A stretch of 64,000 bases of DNA from CABMKH01 sp040797625 (GTDB taxonomy: Bacteria > Bacillota > Clostridia > Tissierellales > Tissierellaceae). Location: NCBI GenBank assembly GCA_052067355.1, contig JBQHQH010000001.1, positions 186,001 to 250,000 on the forward strand, in the 5' to 3' direction. Below, piece by piece: positions 1 to 7,834 of this stretch (within the stretch, counting starts at the first letter, position 1; each line of letters starts with the position of its first letter). The position numbers and the translations under genes were made by a program. The notes beneath the pieces are model-generated. The model did no database searches. It saw only the letters and a list, made by a program, of their open reading frames with translations, and was not told the origin of the DNA.

Positions 1-309
1 AAAAGCCATGAGTTGAGCAGTAATAGTAGTACCGATATTAGCTCCATAGATAATTCCTAAAGCTTGAGATAACTTCATAATACCTGAGTTGACAAATCCT
101 ACAGTAAGCAAAGTAACTGCCGTACTGCTTTGAACAATAGCTGTCACGAATACCCCGACTATAAAGGCACTCCAGACTTTACCAGTTAGGACTGTGAGGA
201 TTTTTTTCATAGTCTCACCTGAAGCTTTTTCAAGTCCCTCACCCATCATATCAACCCCATACATAAGTAGGGCTGTTCCACCGATAAGTCCAAAAATCAA
301 TTCTTCCAT
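1..309 (-). CDS. Na/Pi cotransporter family protein (N-terminal part; cut by window edge)
   Basis: The minus-strand frame starts at ATG 309, behind GGAGG, and stays open to the window edge, giving about 103 residues. It carries the two marks of the Na+/phosphate cotransporter family (PF02690): a QSSTA motif near residue 66 and GANIGTT near residue 92, between hydrophobic segments. Full-length family members are membrane proteins that couple sodium to phosphate uptake, often with a C-terminal PhoU-like domain, which would lie outside this window. The substrate is inferred from the family only. No terminator or partner is visible on this side; the upstream 195 bases separate it from the small gene at 505. 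Confidence 0.85.
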   Translation of the reverse strand, partial: MEELIFGLIGGTALLMYGVDMMGEGLEKASGETMKKILTVLTGKVWSAFIVGVFVTAIVQSSTAVTLLTVGFVNSGIMKLSQALGIIYGANIGTTITAQLMAF

Positions 310-504
310 TTAACAACCTCCAATTTGTTAAAAAATTAATTAGCATAAACAATAGCAAATACCTGTTCTATATAAATTCACCCCATACATTTAATTATAA
401 TATAAAAATTGATATTTTAACATGGTATTATGTAGATTTCTCATATTCTTTTTTAGTCCATAATTGATTCAAGGGCACATACTAAGTATGCACCCTTGAT
501 GAAT

Positions 505-741
505 CTATCTCTGCCTGATAAAATCTCTACTCATTGGTACTATATGGGCTAAACCAAATCCCAATAATCCTGTTGTGACCATATTTCTTATGGCCTTATT
601 TTTATTTTTTTTAAATCCCATATTAGAAAGCATCTTATCCATATCTGGTGCCATCTTCTTTATTTCTGGAAACCTATTTACTAAAGCTGCACTAGCGCCT
701 ACTGTTCCTAGTATCTTGGTAATCAAGCCTTTTTTCTTCAA
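505..741 (-). CDS. Small uncharacterised protein, possible membrane-associated
   Basis: A 78-residue basic protein that I do not recognise. It starts at a TTG six bases after AGGAGGG, a strong site that supports translation. It begins MKKKG and has two mildly hydrophobic stretches: residues 7-22, rich in Gly, Ala, Val and Leu, and residues 53-70 (TTGLLGFGLAHIVPM). A lysine- and asparagine-rich linker (FKKNKNK) lies between them. This could be a small peripheral membrane protein, but neither segment is a convincing transmembrane helix. It stands alone between the Hsp70-like gene and the transporter gene, in the same direction as both. Confidence 0.6.
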   Translation of the reverse strand: MKKKGLITKILGTVGASAALVNRFPEIKKMAPDMDKMLSNMGFKKNKNKAIRNMVTTGLLGFGLAHIVPMSRDFIRQR

Positions 742-849
742 AAGTATCCCTCCTAGAAGACAAATAGATTCTAGATTATTATCCTCATTTAGGTTTCTAT
801 ATATACAGCTATAATTTTACAACACTAAGTAAAAAATTAATATTAACCA

Positions 850-2568
850 TTAACTGACATCAGACATAAAGTCTATCAATTGATCTTCATATTTTTCTAT
901 TAAAGCTATATCATGGATTATAATCGCTTTTTTAAGACTTTTAAGTATTTTTTCCATCTTTACTGCATCTTCATATCTTAATCCTTTCATCATGCTTTCA
1001 CATACTAATATGGTATCTCTGGCTATATATGCCAATTTTGACTTTTTCCAGTCACAATATCTGATCTCTTCTTCAAATTTTTGCATATATCTATCAGTTT
1101 TTAAAGTATTCATAATTTCTCTTATGATATATCCGGTACTGACTATCTCTGCAGTTATTTCCAATATTCCATTGGAATCATAAGAAAAACTAATCTCTAT
1201 CTTCTCTCTACCTGCTGGTCCTTTTGGAATATCTTTAATGGGAAATTTACCTATTAATAAATTATCATCTACATATTTAGATTCTCCTTGATATACCTTT
1301 ATCTCTGTCCTAGTTTGATTGTCATATAGGGTATAATAAGTTCTACCTCTTATACATGGTATCCTAGTATCTTTATGGATTACAGGATCAAAGATTCCAG
1401 AAGTTATGACTCCTTTTTCATCTTCAAGGGCTATGCTTATTCCTATTGAATAACTGCATCTATCAAGCACTGCCATTCTATGGTCAACAGGAATTTGTTC
1501 AGTTTTTATACCTGCATAGATAGCTGCTCCTAATGCTACAGCTTCATCTGGATTTATATTAAATCTTACCTTATCTCCAAATAGTCTATTGAGTAAATCC
1601 CCAATACAATTAAGTTTAGTAGAGCCTCCTACAGGAATAACTATATCTATATCTGCTATTCCATATCCTGCACCTTCTAAAACATCCATGATAGTCTTCT
1701 CTGTTAGGTATACTAGATCTTCAGTTAAAAAATTCAACTTATCTCGCGTAAGTTCCATATCTATGGATATAGGTCCTTTATCTTTATCATTATAGATAAA
1801 TGGCAATATTATGTCGGTAGAATATACACTAGATAATTCTATCTTAGCAATCTCTGCAGCCTCTTCTATCCTTGCCATAGCCTGTACATCTGTCCTCAAA
1901 TCTATCCCATATCTATTTAAAAAATCTCCTATTATAAAATCTATAATCCTCTTATCAAAATCCTTGCCACCTAGTCTATTATTTCCTCTACTTGCTTTTA
2001 TATCTAATATATTTTTAGTAAACTTTCCCACTGTAACATCTAGTGTTCCTCCACCTAGATCATATACGAGTATCTTCTTATTTTCCCATAGATGATCTGC
2101 ACCATATGCTAAAATAGCAGCTGTTGGCTCATTGATAATTCCTTCTATCTCTAATCCTGCCAATTCTCCTGCTTCTTTAATAGCTCTCCTCTGAAGCTCA
2201 TTAAATCCAGCAGGTACAGTTATCACTGCTCTGGTTACCTCTTCTCCAATATATTTTTCAGCACATTTCTTTAAATCTTTAATTATAATAGATGATATCT
2301 GTTGAGGCAAATATACTATATCACCCATAACAACTTCTGTATCACTACCCATCAATCTCTTAATTCCAATAACTGTTTCACTCGGCTTTAATATATATTG
2401 TCTCTTAGGTACTTTTCCTACTGTGTATTGTCCTATAGATAGTTGCCCAACCACCGAAGGAGTCATATGTTCATTATAATCGTTTGGAATTATCTTAGGG
2501 TTACCATTCTCTATATAAGAAACTAGAGAATTAGTTGTCCCAAAATCTATCCCTATTATTCTTCCCAT
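850..2568 (-). CDS. Hsp70 (DnaK-like) chaperone with shortened C-terminus
   Basis: A 572-residue Hsp70 ATPase. The phosphate-1 motif GIDFGTTNS is at residues 5-13, the connect/phosphate-2 region YDLGGGTLDVTV near 170, EPTAAILAYG near 147 and the adenosine motif VGGSTK near 314. A beta-rich substrate-binding region follows (about 370-490), then a short helical tail. DnaK is usually 610-640 residues, so the lid is reduced and the typical disordered acidic end is missing. No dnaJ or grpE lies nearby, so this is more likely a dedicated or accessory Hsp70 (HscC-like) than the main DnaK. The start is clear: TAGGAGG lies just before ATGGG. Confidence 0.9.
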   Translation of the reverse strand: MGRIIGIDFGTTNSLVSYIENGNPKIIPNDYNEHMTPSVVGQLSIGQYTVGKVPKRQYILKPSETVIGIKRLMGSDTEVVMGDIVYLPQQISSIIIKDLKKCAEKYIGEEVTRAVITVPAGFNELQRRAIKEAGELAGLEIEGIINEPTAAILAYGADHLWENKKILVYDLGGGTLDVTVGKFTKNILDIKASRGNNRLGGKDFDKRIIDFIIGDFLNRYGIDLRTDVQAMARIEEAAEIAKIELSSVYSTDIILPFIYNDKDKGPISIDMELTRDKLNFLTEDLVYLTEKTIMDVLEGAGYGIADIDIVIPVGGSTKLNCIGDLLNRLFGDKVRFNINPDEAVALGAAIYAGIKTEQIPVDHRMAVLDRCSYSIGISIALEDEKGVITSGIFDPVIHKDTRIPCIRGRTYYTLYDNQTRTEIKVYQGESKYVDDNLLIGKFPIKDIPKGPAGREKIEISFSYDSNGILEITAEIVSTGYIIREIMNTLKTDRYMQKFEEEIRYCDWKKSKLAYIARDTILVCESMMKGLRYEDAVKMEKILKSLKKAIIIHDIALIEKYEDQLIDFMSDVS

Positions 2569-2804
2569 TACTTACCTCCTAGTAACTCTAAAAATTTTAT
2601 CCACTTATTTACATATTTATGCGGATTACTCTTTTTTAATTCAACAATTGATTTTAATATATATTTTATCCAAAAATTGTGAAATATAGTCCTTACTAGC
2701 TCATATCTAAGTAATGGCATTAAAAAAACTTCTATGAAAACACTTTAAGGTAGATTTTTTAACCTATGTCAGATGAATGTGAATTAAAATTATAACCATA
2801 AGAT

Positions 2805-2831
2805 AAAAAACCAGACTTTAAGTCTGGTTTA
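2805..2831 (-). terminator. Rho-independent terminator after the ndt-like gene
   Basis: The stem AAACCAGACTT/AAGTCTGGTTT is followed, on the minus strand, by a T-run. It lies 35 bases after the ndt-like stop. The rest of the 297-base gap 2569-2865 shows no gene. Confidence 0.85.
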
Positions 2832-2865
2832 AATTCTAGATAAATCAATTTTAAAATGTTGTTTA

Positions 2866-3351
2866 TTATGCTTCTAAATATCTCTTTATTCCCTCTATTA
2901 GCTTATCAACTGTAGAGTATATATCACCTTTACTTGCCTTTATTAATCCTATAACAAATAGATTTCTATATGCAAATTGATTCTCTGTGCCATCTTTCAC
3001 CAATGCTTGAATCTTATTTTCGTTATCTCTACCTTCCTGCCTCACATCTGTATATAGAGCAAAGATGGGCTTATCCATCATATAAAATGCCCCTATTTCA
3101 GCTGCAACTCCACTATCAATCTCCACTCCATCTATTACTGCAATTAAAAAATCACTTTCCCTAAGCTTATCCATATCAGCTTTAGCAATAGTAATTGAGT
3201 CAGCATATTGACTCTTGTCATTAATCTCAGCATTTTCTTGAGGTACATATAGATCAATTCCATTTATTGCTTTTCTAACCTCTGATGATATTAAATCGTT
3301 TAATAATCTATCCCCCATACCAAATAGTCCATTAGCTAAATACGCCTTCAT
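2866..3351 (-). CDS. Nucleoside 2-deoxyribosyltransferase-like protein under TPP riboswitch control
   Basis: A 161-residue protein of the nucleoside 2-deoxyribosyltransferase family (PF05014). It opens with MKAYLANGLFG, the N-terminal beta strand, and has the family signature DGVEIDSGVAAEIGAF around residues 93-108, with the Asp and catalytic-type Glu, then KPIFALYTD. Family members cleave or transfer the N-glycosidic bond of deoxynucleosides or nucleotides. The true substrate here is unknown. A TPP riboswitch and its terminator lie directly upstream, and a relic of a paralogue lies directly after thiE at 7077-7178. From this I infer a role in thiamine precursor salvage or clean-up, not general nucleoside salvage. 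A single-gene transcript, ended by a terminator at 2805. Confidence 0.85.
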   Translation of the reverse strand: MKAYLANGLFGMGDRLLNDLISSEVRKAINGIDLYVPQENAEINDKSQYADSITIAKADMDKLRESDFLIAVIDGVEIDSGVAAEIGAFYMMDKPIFALYTDVRQEGRDNENKIQALVKDGTENQFAYRNLFVIGLIKASKGDIYSTVDKLIEGIKRYLEA

Positions 3352-3436
3352 TATATCACTTACCCCCTTTAGATTTTAAAATTATACTTGAATAAATTTA
3401 TGACTTTCTTATGCCTATTTAGTATACTTCAAAGTA

Positions 3437-3470
3437 TTAAAATAGGATATACCTAATAAGGCATATCCCA
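3437..3470 (-). terminator. Riboswitch-controlled terminator (TPP switch 1)
   Basis: On the minus strand, the stem GGGATATGCC / GGTATATCC is followed by TATTTT, about 30 bases after the aptamer and 85 bases before the ndt-like start. The placement fits transcription attenuation when TPP is bound. Confidence 0.8.
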
Positions 3471-3629
3471 TCTACACTCTAAATAAATAGTATAAATTAA
3501 CTATCTCCCTACGCCGGTATTATCCGTATCAGGTTATGGGTCGAAGTATACACTTCCTCTCAGCTTGCTATACAAGCTCCCCTTTTTTAATATTATACCA
3601 TATATTTTTTTAATTTCAATTACTCCATA
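3439..3629 (-). repeat. 191-bp repeat copy 1 (TPP switch plus terminator)
   Basis: This 191-bp block matches 9426-9616 in the same orientation with only about ten differences. The match covers the terminator, the aptamer and the AT-rich sequence upstream of the aptamer, and it ends abruptly at ACTCCATA in both copies. It is a recent duplication of a whole regulatory module, including promoter-proximal DNA. Confidence 0.9.
3502..3591 (-). promoter_or_regulatory. TPP riboswitch (THI element) 1
   Basis: Read on the minus strand it has GGGGAGC, a P3 stem AGCTTG/CAAGCT, the CTGAGA pyrimidine-sensing loop, GACCC closing P2, ACCTGAT, GGATAAT and CCGGCGTAGGGA, in the canonical order of a thiamine-diphosphate aptamer. 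It is followed by a terminator at 3437, so TPP is expected to switch the ndt-like gene off. Confidence 0.95.
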
Positions 3630-3761
3630 GTTGAAAAGGCTGGAAATGAGGATGTCGATATATTTGAGTATATAAGACCGTGAAAGTCAGAGATAATATT
3701 TAAAAAGTTCGATGAGAAAAGTATTACTAATGAATTTATTATGACTTATTATTGACAATAA

Positions 3762-3810
3762 GGTCTATTTGATATAGACTTCATAATATGAAGTCTATAT
3801 CAAATAGACC
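3762..3810. promoter_or_regulatory. 49-bp double-dyad operator upstream of the BlaI-like repressor
   Basis: Two 17-bp dyads, GTCTATTTGATATAGAC and its inverse, face each other across a 13-bp centre, making an almost perfect 49-bp palindrome. A TTGACA -35 box lies at 3752-3757, just before it, so the operator overlaps the -10 region. BlaI/MecI repressors bind short dyads as dimers and usually autoregulate, so this is very likely the site for the repressor encoded at 3824. Confidence 0.8.
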
Positions 3811-3823
3811 AAGGAGGCATATT

Positions 3824-4186
3824 ATGAAACATTATAAATTTGCAGAAACTGAAGAGAAATTTGCAAAATTAATCTGGCAGAACGAGCCGATTGGTTCTGG
3901 AGATCTTGTAAAGCTAAGTGAAAAAGAAATGAATTGGAAAAAGTCTACAACATATACAGTATTAAAAAAGTTATGTGAAAAAGGCATTTTTAAAAATGAA
4001 AATGCTGTAGTTTCATCCGTAATAACAAAGGATGAATATTATGCTAAGCAAAGTATATGTTTTGTTGAGGATACTTTTGGAGGATCATTGCCAAAATTTC
4101 TAACAGCTTTTATCAGTGGTAAAAAATTAAGTAATCATCAGGCTGAAGAGCTAAAAAAATTGATTGATAACCATAAGGAGGTGTAG
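3824..4186 (+). CDS. BlaI/MecI/CopY-family transcriptional repressor
   Basis: A 120-residue winged-helix repressor of the Penicillinase_R family (PF03965). The N-terminal half has the characteristic pattern: AETEEKFAKLIWQ, then WKKSTTYTVLKKLCEKG (recognition helix and wing), then a C-terminal dimerisation helix. I chose ATG 3824, with AAGGAGG seven bases before it; the in-frame ATG at 3788 lies inside the operator palindrome and has no ribosome site. In the family, activated BlaR1-type protease leads to repressor cleavage. Two bases after its stop begins the partner BlaR1-like gene, so the two form an operon. No beta-lactamase gene is visible beside them, so the regulated target is unknown. 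Confidence 0.9.
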   Translation: MKHYKFAETEEKFAKLIWQNEPIGSGDLVKLSEKEMNWKKSTTYTVLKKLCEKGIFKNENAVVSSVITKDEYYAKQSICFVEDTFGGSLPKFLTAFISGKKLSNHQAEELKKLIDNHKEV

Positions 4187-4188
4187 TA

Positions 4189-6162
4189 ATGAGTGAACTA
4201 TTCCTCACTGTCTTAAACATGAGCTTTACAGCAAGTTATGTAATCCTTTTTGTGATACTTGTCAGGCTACTACTAAAAAAAGCTCCAAAAGTTATCTCCT
4301 ATGCACTATGGGGTATAGTTGCATTTCGCCTTATAATTCCATTCTCCTTTGAAAGTATATTCAGTCTATTACCCCGTAATACAAATATTGTTCCTATCAC
4401 TCATGATATCATCTATCATCAAAGTCTGCAGATTAATAGCGGAATAGAAAAAGTGGATTCATTTGTAAGTGAGGCGCCTCCTGCACCAACTATTGGGGAA
4501 AGTGTAAATCCATTACAGATCTATACAGAAATAGGAGCATATATCTGGATTTTAGGAATAATAGTATTGCTTATTTATAGTGTAGTATCCATTTTACAAT
4601 TAAAAAACCATCTTAGAAATGCACAATTAGCTGAGCAGAACATATATGAATCTGAAAATTTGAAAACACCATTTGTAATTGGTTTTATAAGACCAAATAT
4701 TTATTTACCAGTTGGAATTAGCATTGAAGAAAGAAACTATATTTTGCTACATGAACAGACTCATATTCATCGAAAAGATCATATTGTGAAGATGTTAGCT
4801 TTTATAATATTATCTATACATTGGTTTAATCCTCTTGCGTGGATTGCATTTAGATTAATGAGCACGGATATGGAGCTTTCTTGCGATGAAAAAGTACTAA
4901 AAAAAATGAATAATGATATTAAAAAGCCTTATGCTAAATCATTACTATCTCTTGCTACTGGAAAGCATATTTTAAATGGAAGCCCCCTTGCTTTTGGAGA
5001 AGAGAACCTAAAAGGGAGGATTAAAAACGTGTTAAATTATAAAAGACCAAAGCTTTTGGTAGTTGTATTCTCGATTGTATTAGTGGTTATAGTTGGAATT
5101 GGACTAATGGCAAATCCCAAGACCGTAGCAACAATTGATGGTGCAGATGGATCTACGGATATAATTATAAGGTCAGATGATGGGATTGTATTAGCTGAGA
5201 CAAAAGGTATTGCATTAATTGCAAATGATAAAATTGACGGTATGTATAAAAACATGATTGTAGAAACGAAAGATAAAATTAACTCTTTTCCATCATGGGC
5301 TAATGTAACAAATCCAACTTATGTACCAATTATTAATGTTGCAGATGTAGATGATGATGGTAAAGACGAGGTAATTATTGTATTAAAAACAAATTATGGT
5401 ACAGGCATTTCACAGGAGGAAATTCATATTTTAAATATAGAAGATTTATCTGAAATTAATATTGAAAATCCATTTGAAGCCATAAATAAAAAAATAACGT
5501 CTAGTATTAATGAAAATGAAGGAAAAGTAAATGTGACAATAAAATGGGATGGAAAGGTAATTGAAGAAAGTCATTATGGAATAGACGATTCCGTTAGTTG
5601 GTTTGATGAAGTTACCTTTGGTTCACATATTTGTTATGATATTGTTGATAACAAAATTATAGCAACTATATCTGGTGCTGTATCTCATTCAAGATTTTCT
5701 ATGAGGATATTTTTAGGATATAATTCAAACCTTAAAGTTGATACTATTGCAATTGAACTTTATCACATGCCGTATGATTATTCTAACTCATCTTTAACAG
5801 GAATTCCATATTATCAAAAGGGAGAAATGGTATTCAAGGAAGAGTCATTTTTTAGGCAATGGGAAGAAGGACATCAGCCGTGGCTTTCCAATGCTGTAGA
5901 TGTTGTGACTGTCATGTGCTCAAATTTAATTGGTTCTGATTCTGACGTCCAGAAGATATTTGACAATAAAAATATAGAACTTCATACAGCAGAAGAATTG
6001 AGGACAAAAAACGGAATAATCATAAAGGTAATAGATAAAATAGATAATGAAGTCAAAGTAGAATTAATTATTCCTAGTTTAGGTCGATATGAGATTACAC
6101 TTGAATCACCTGACACAATTGGTGTTCTTTTCATAAAGCAAATTATATTCTACCCTAATTAG
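4189..6162 (+). CDS. BlaR1/MecR1-type M56 membrane metalloprotease with unusual sensor domain
   Basis: A 657-residue M56 peptidase. Hydrophobic N-terminal segments (residues 5-30, 36-60, 112-132) lead to the zinc-protease motif HEQTH at 188-192, followed by the family-typical LSCDEKVL near 229 and a further membrane helix near 285-305. In BlaR1 the exterior C-terminal domain is a penicillin-binding sensor with SxxK and KTG motifs. Here the last 350 residues do not show that arrangement. Instead they contain DVDDDGKDEVIIVL, a repeat-like calcium/VCBS-type strand. The signal sensed is therefore probably not a beta-lactam. Co-transcribed with the upstream repressor. Confidence 0.85.
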   Translation: MSELFLTVLNMSFTASYVILFVILVRLLLKKAPKVISYALWGIVAFRLIIPFSFESIFSLLPRNTNIVPITHDIIYHQSLQINSGIEKVDSFVSEAPPAPTIGESVNPLQIYTEIGAYIWILGIIVLLIYSVVSILQLKNHLRNAQLAEQNIYESENLKTPFVIGFIRPNIYLPVGISIEERNYILLHEQTHIHRKDHIVKMLAFIILSIHWFNPLAWIAFRLMSTDMELSCDEKVLKKMNNDIKKPYAKSLLSLATGKHILNGSPLAFGEENLKGRIKNVLNYKRPKLLVVVFSIVLVVIVGIGLMANPKTVATIDGADGSTDIIIRSDDGIVLAETKGIALIANDKIDGMYKNMIVETKDKINSFPSWANVTNPTYVPIINVADVDDDGKDEVIIVLKTNYGTGISQEEIHILNIEDLSEINIENPFEAINKKITSSINENEGKVNVTIKWDGKVIEESHYGIDDSVSWFDEVTFGSHICYDIVDNKIIATISGAVSHSRFSMRIFLGYNSNLKVDTIAIELYHMPYDYSNSSLTGIPYYQKGEMVFKEESFFRQWEEGHQPWLSNAVDVVTVMCSNLIGSDSDVQKIFDNKNIELHTAEELRTKNGIIIKVIDKIDNEVKVELIIPSLGRYEITLESPDTIGVLFIKQIIFYPN

Positions 6163-6556
6163 AAATATATTATATTGAATGAAAGAGAAAGCAGCAAAAA
6201 CTATAAACAGTATGTAGTACTTTCAGAGTTTATGAGAGTACTACAATTATATTAGCTTGGAATGAGTGTAAAGTTATAGGCTAGATATATAAGGTATTAT
6301 AACTACACTGTAATCTTATAAAATAGGTGGGCACTGGTTCTATAACGAGGGCTAGTCTATATGTAAAGAGGTTGTCAAAATTGTAGACAGCCTCTTTAAT
6401 ATTATTAAAAATAAGGAATATTAGGCAATAACATACGATGGTCCGGTCGGAAACTCCATATATTATATGATTCCAAAAGTAAACTACCATTGCTTTATCC
6501 TTGATAGAACAATTTTTTTAAACTAAAAAGATACCTTTAAATCTAAATACTATACC
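6163..6556. other. Gene-free stretch between blaR1-like gene and transposase relic
   Basis: I see no open frame with a ribosome site. It holds an 8-bp inverted repeat (GTAGTACT, 6214-6244) of unknown meaning and the terminator at 6365-6400. The rest is AT-rich and probably decayed mobile-element or flanking DNA. Confidence 0.6.
6365..6400 (+). terminator. Terminator, probably of the BlaI/BlaR1 operon
   Basis: The stem AAAGAGGTTGTC/GACAGCCTCTTT has a 9-base loop. It lies about 200 bases after the BlaR1-like stop, with no gene between. Confidence 0.6.
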
Positions 6557-7033
6557 ATGAGTTCTACATATGACCTTGATTATGTCTATAAACAAATAAT
6601 TAATGAATATCAAGGTATTCCGATAATAGCATATAATCCAATTTTCTCATAAGGATATAAACTTATCTACTGGGGAAAAGATAGAAACTATCCAAAGTTC
6701 AGATTCCCTTATGAAATTGTCAAATGTGATTGTCCCTATGGAATGATTTAGTATTCTAATTCAAATTATGGATACACATTGAACGTTAATTTAAAAGAAA
6801 ATTCAAGGTGTCATGGATATCTTCTAAGATATTCTAATACATAGGAGATCCAATATGACAAAAGAACATCCTCTGAAAGGTGTAATAGCCGCCTTAAGAT
6901 ATATCTAAGCCTAGATAACGTAAGATCAAAAGGTATTAAAAAAATCAATGTACATGCATTACTAAACTGTATTTTATTAATAGCAGAAACCATTGCTATA
7001 AATAGTACCAAATCAAAAAGCAAAGTAGCATAG
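6557..7033 (+). pseudogene. Decayed DDE transposase (C-terminal part)
   Basis: One continuous frame of 159 codons is broken by three in-frame stops (one TAA, two TAG). The translation still reads as a clostridial DDE transposase: NEYQGIPIIAYNP, then a Cys-rich stretch with CDCPYG and YSNSNYGYTLNV, then KRTSSERCNSRLK with the late catalytic-type Glu, then KINVHALLNCILLIAETIA. The N-terminal half is missing. It is an immobile relic. It points away from the truncated ndt-like fragment at 7077 and ends 44 bases from it, so the element's arrival is a likely cause of that truncation. Confidence 0.8.
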
Positions 7034-7076
7034 GCTCCATAGTAGTAACAATAACATTATTTGATATCTTTAAATG

Positions 7077-7178
7077 TTAGAGAGTTTTTTGAATTACTTT
7101 CCTAAGTTCTGATGCTATAAGAGAAATTAATCCCCTATCCCCCATACCAAATAGTCCATTAGCTAAATACGCCTTCAT
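7077..7178 (-). pseudogene. Truncated 5' end of a second ndt-like gene, directly after thiE
   Basis: The frame reads MKAYLANGLFGMGDR and continues for 33 codons to TAA. The bases 7135-7187 are identical to 3308-3360, the start and ribosome-site region of the intact ndt-like gene. Beyond that the next 18 codons are only similar (GLISLIASELRKVIQ against LLNDLISSEVRKAIN). The fragment is therefore a diverged paralogue whose first 53 bases have been homogenised with the other copy. It begins 20 bases after the thiE stop and was presumably the fourth gene of the thiamine operon. The coding sequence ends near the transposase relic. Confidence 0.85.
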
Positions 7179-7198
7179 TATATCACTCCATTTAAATT

Positions 7199-7834
7199 TT
7201 ATATTATTGAAAGAACTTTTGACTTCAATTCACTTGCTGCTTTCTCTGGATCTTCAGCTTTCATTATAGCAGAAACCACTGCTATTCCATGAATAGGACT
7301 CTCTTTTAAAATATCACAATTGTCCTTATTTAATCCTCCTATTGCTATAACAGGAATCTCCACAGTGTTACAGATATGATTTAGTATAGAAACTTCTGTA
7401 ATCACTGTCTTTACTTTCGTTGTTGTAGGATAGATTGCTCCTACTCCTAAATAATCTGCACCCTCCTGTACTGCCTTTTTGGCTTGCTCCACAGTTTTAG
7501 TTGTTGCCCCAATGATCTTGTCTTTACCCATTAATTTTCTTGCAAATAGAATAGGTATATCTCTTTGTCCCAAATGAACTCCAGCTGCATCTGATGCCAT
7601 TGCAATATCTACTCTATCATCAATTATAAGTGGAATATCATATCTATCTGTAATCTCTTTAACCCGAATTGCAAGCTCAAGATACTCAGAATCACATCTT
7701 TCCTTCTCTCTTAATTGAACCATGGTTACTCCACCCTTACAAGCCTGTTCAATCCTTAGGAGGAACTCTTCCTCCTTAAAATTAGTACTATCTGTTACTA
7801 AATAAAGGGTAATATCAAATTTCATCGCTATCAT
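7199..7834 (-). CDS. thiE: Thiamine-phosphate synthase
   Basis: A 211-residue TIM-barrel enzyme that joins HMP-PP to thiazole phosphate to make thiamine phosphate in the cytoplasm. The diagnostic segments are LYLVTD near the start, VTMVQLREK (diphosphate-binding Arg and Lys), LIIDDRVDIA, GVHLGQRD, GATTKT, YLGVGAIYPTTTK and PVIAIGGL. All key residues appear present and the length is normal. Translation may begin at ATG 7834 or at the fourth codon (MKFD), since the preceding AAAGAG suits either. The gene overlaps the thiM end by 20 bases, indicating coupled translation in the thiW-thiM-thiE operon. Confidence 0.95.
   Translation of the reverse strand: MIAMKFDITLYLVTDSTNFKEEEFLLRIEQACKGGVTMVQLREKERCDSEYLELAIRVKEITDRYDIPLIIDDRVDIAMASDAAGVHLGQRDIPILFARKLMGKDKIIGATTKTVEQAKKAVQEGADYLGVGAIYPTTTKVKTVITEVSILNHICNTVEIPVIAIGGLNKDNCDILKESPIHGIAVVSAIMKAEDPEKAASELKSKVLSII

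Noticed and set aside
3788..3823. Longer BlaI-like start at ATG 3788
   Set aside because: This ATG lies inside the operator palindrome and lacks a ribosome site, while AAGGAGG precedes ATG 3824.
6214..6244. Inverted repeat GTAGTACT after the BlaR1-like gene
   Set aside because: It resembles a BlaI-type site only vaguely (15-base loop), lies after the operon and has no T-run. I do not call it an operator or terminator.
6811..7023. Minus-strand open frame opposite the transposase relic
   Set aside because: The plus-strand reading matches transposase motifs continuously across its stops; the minus frame has no family resemblance or ribosome site.
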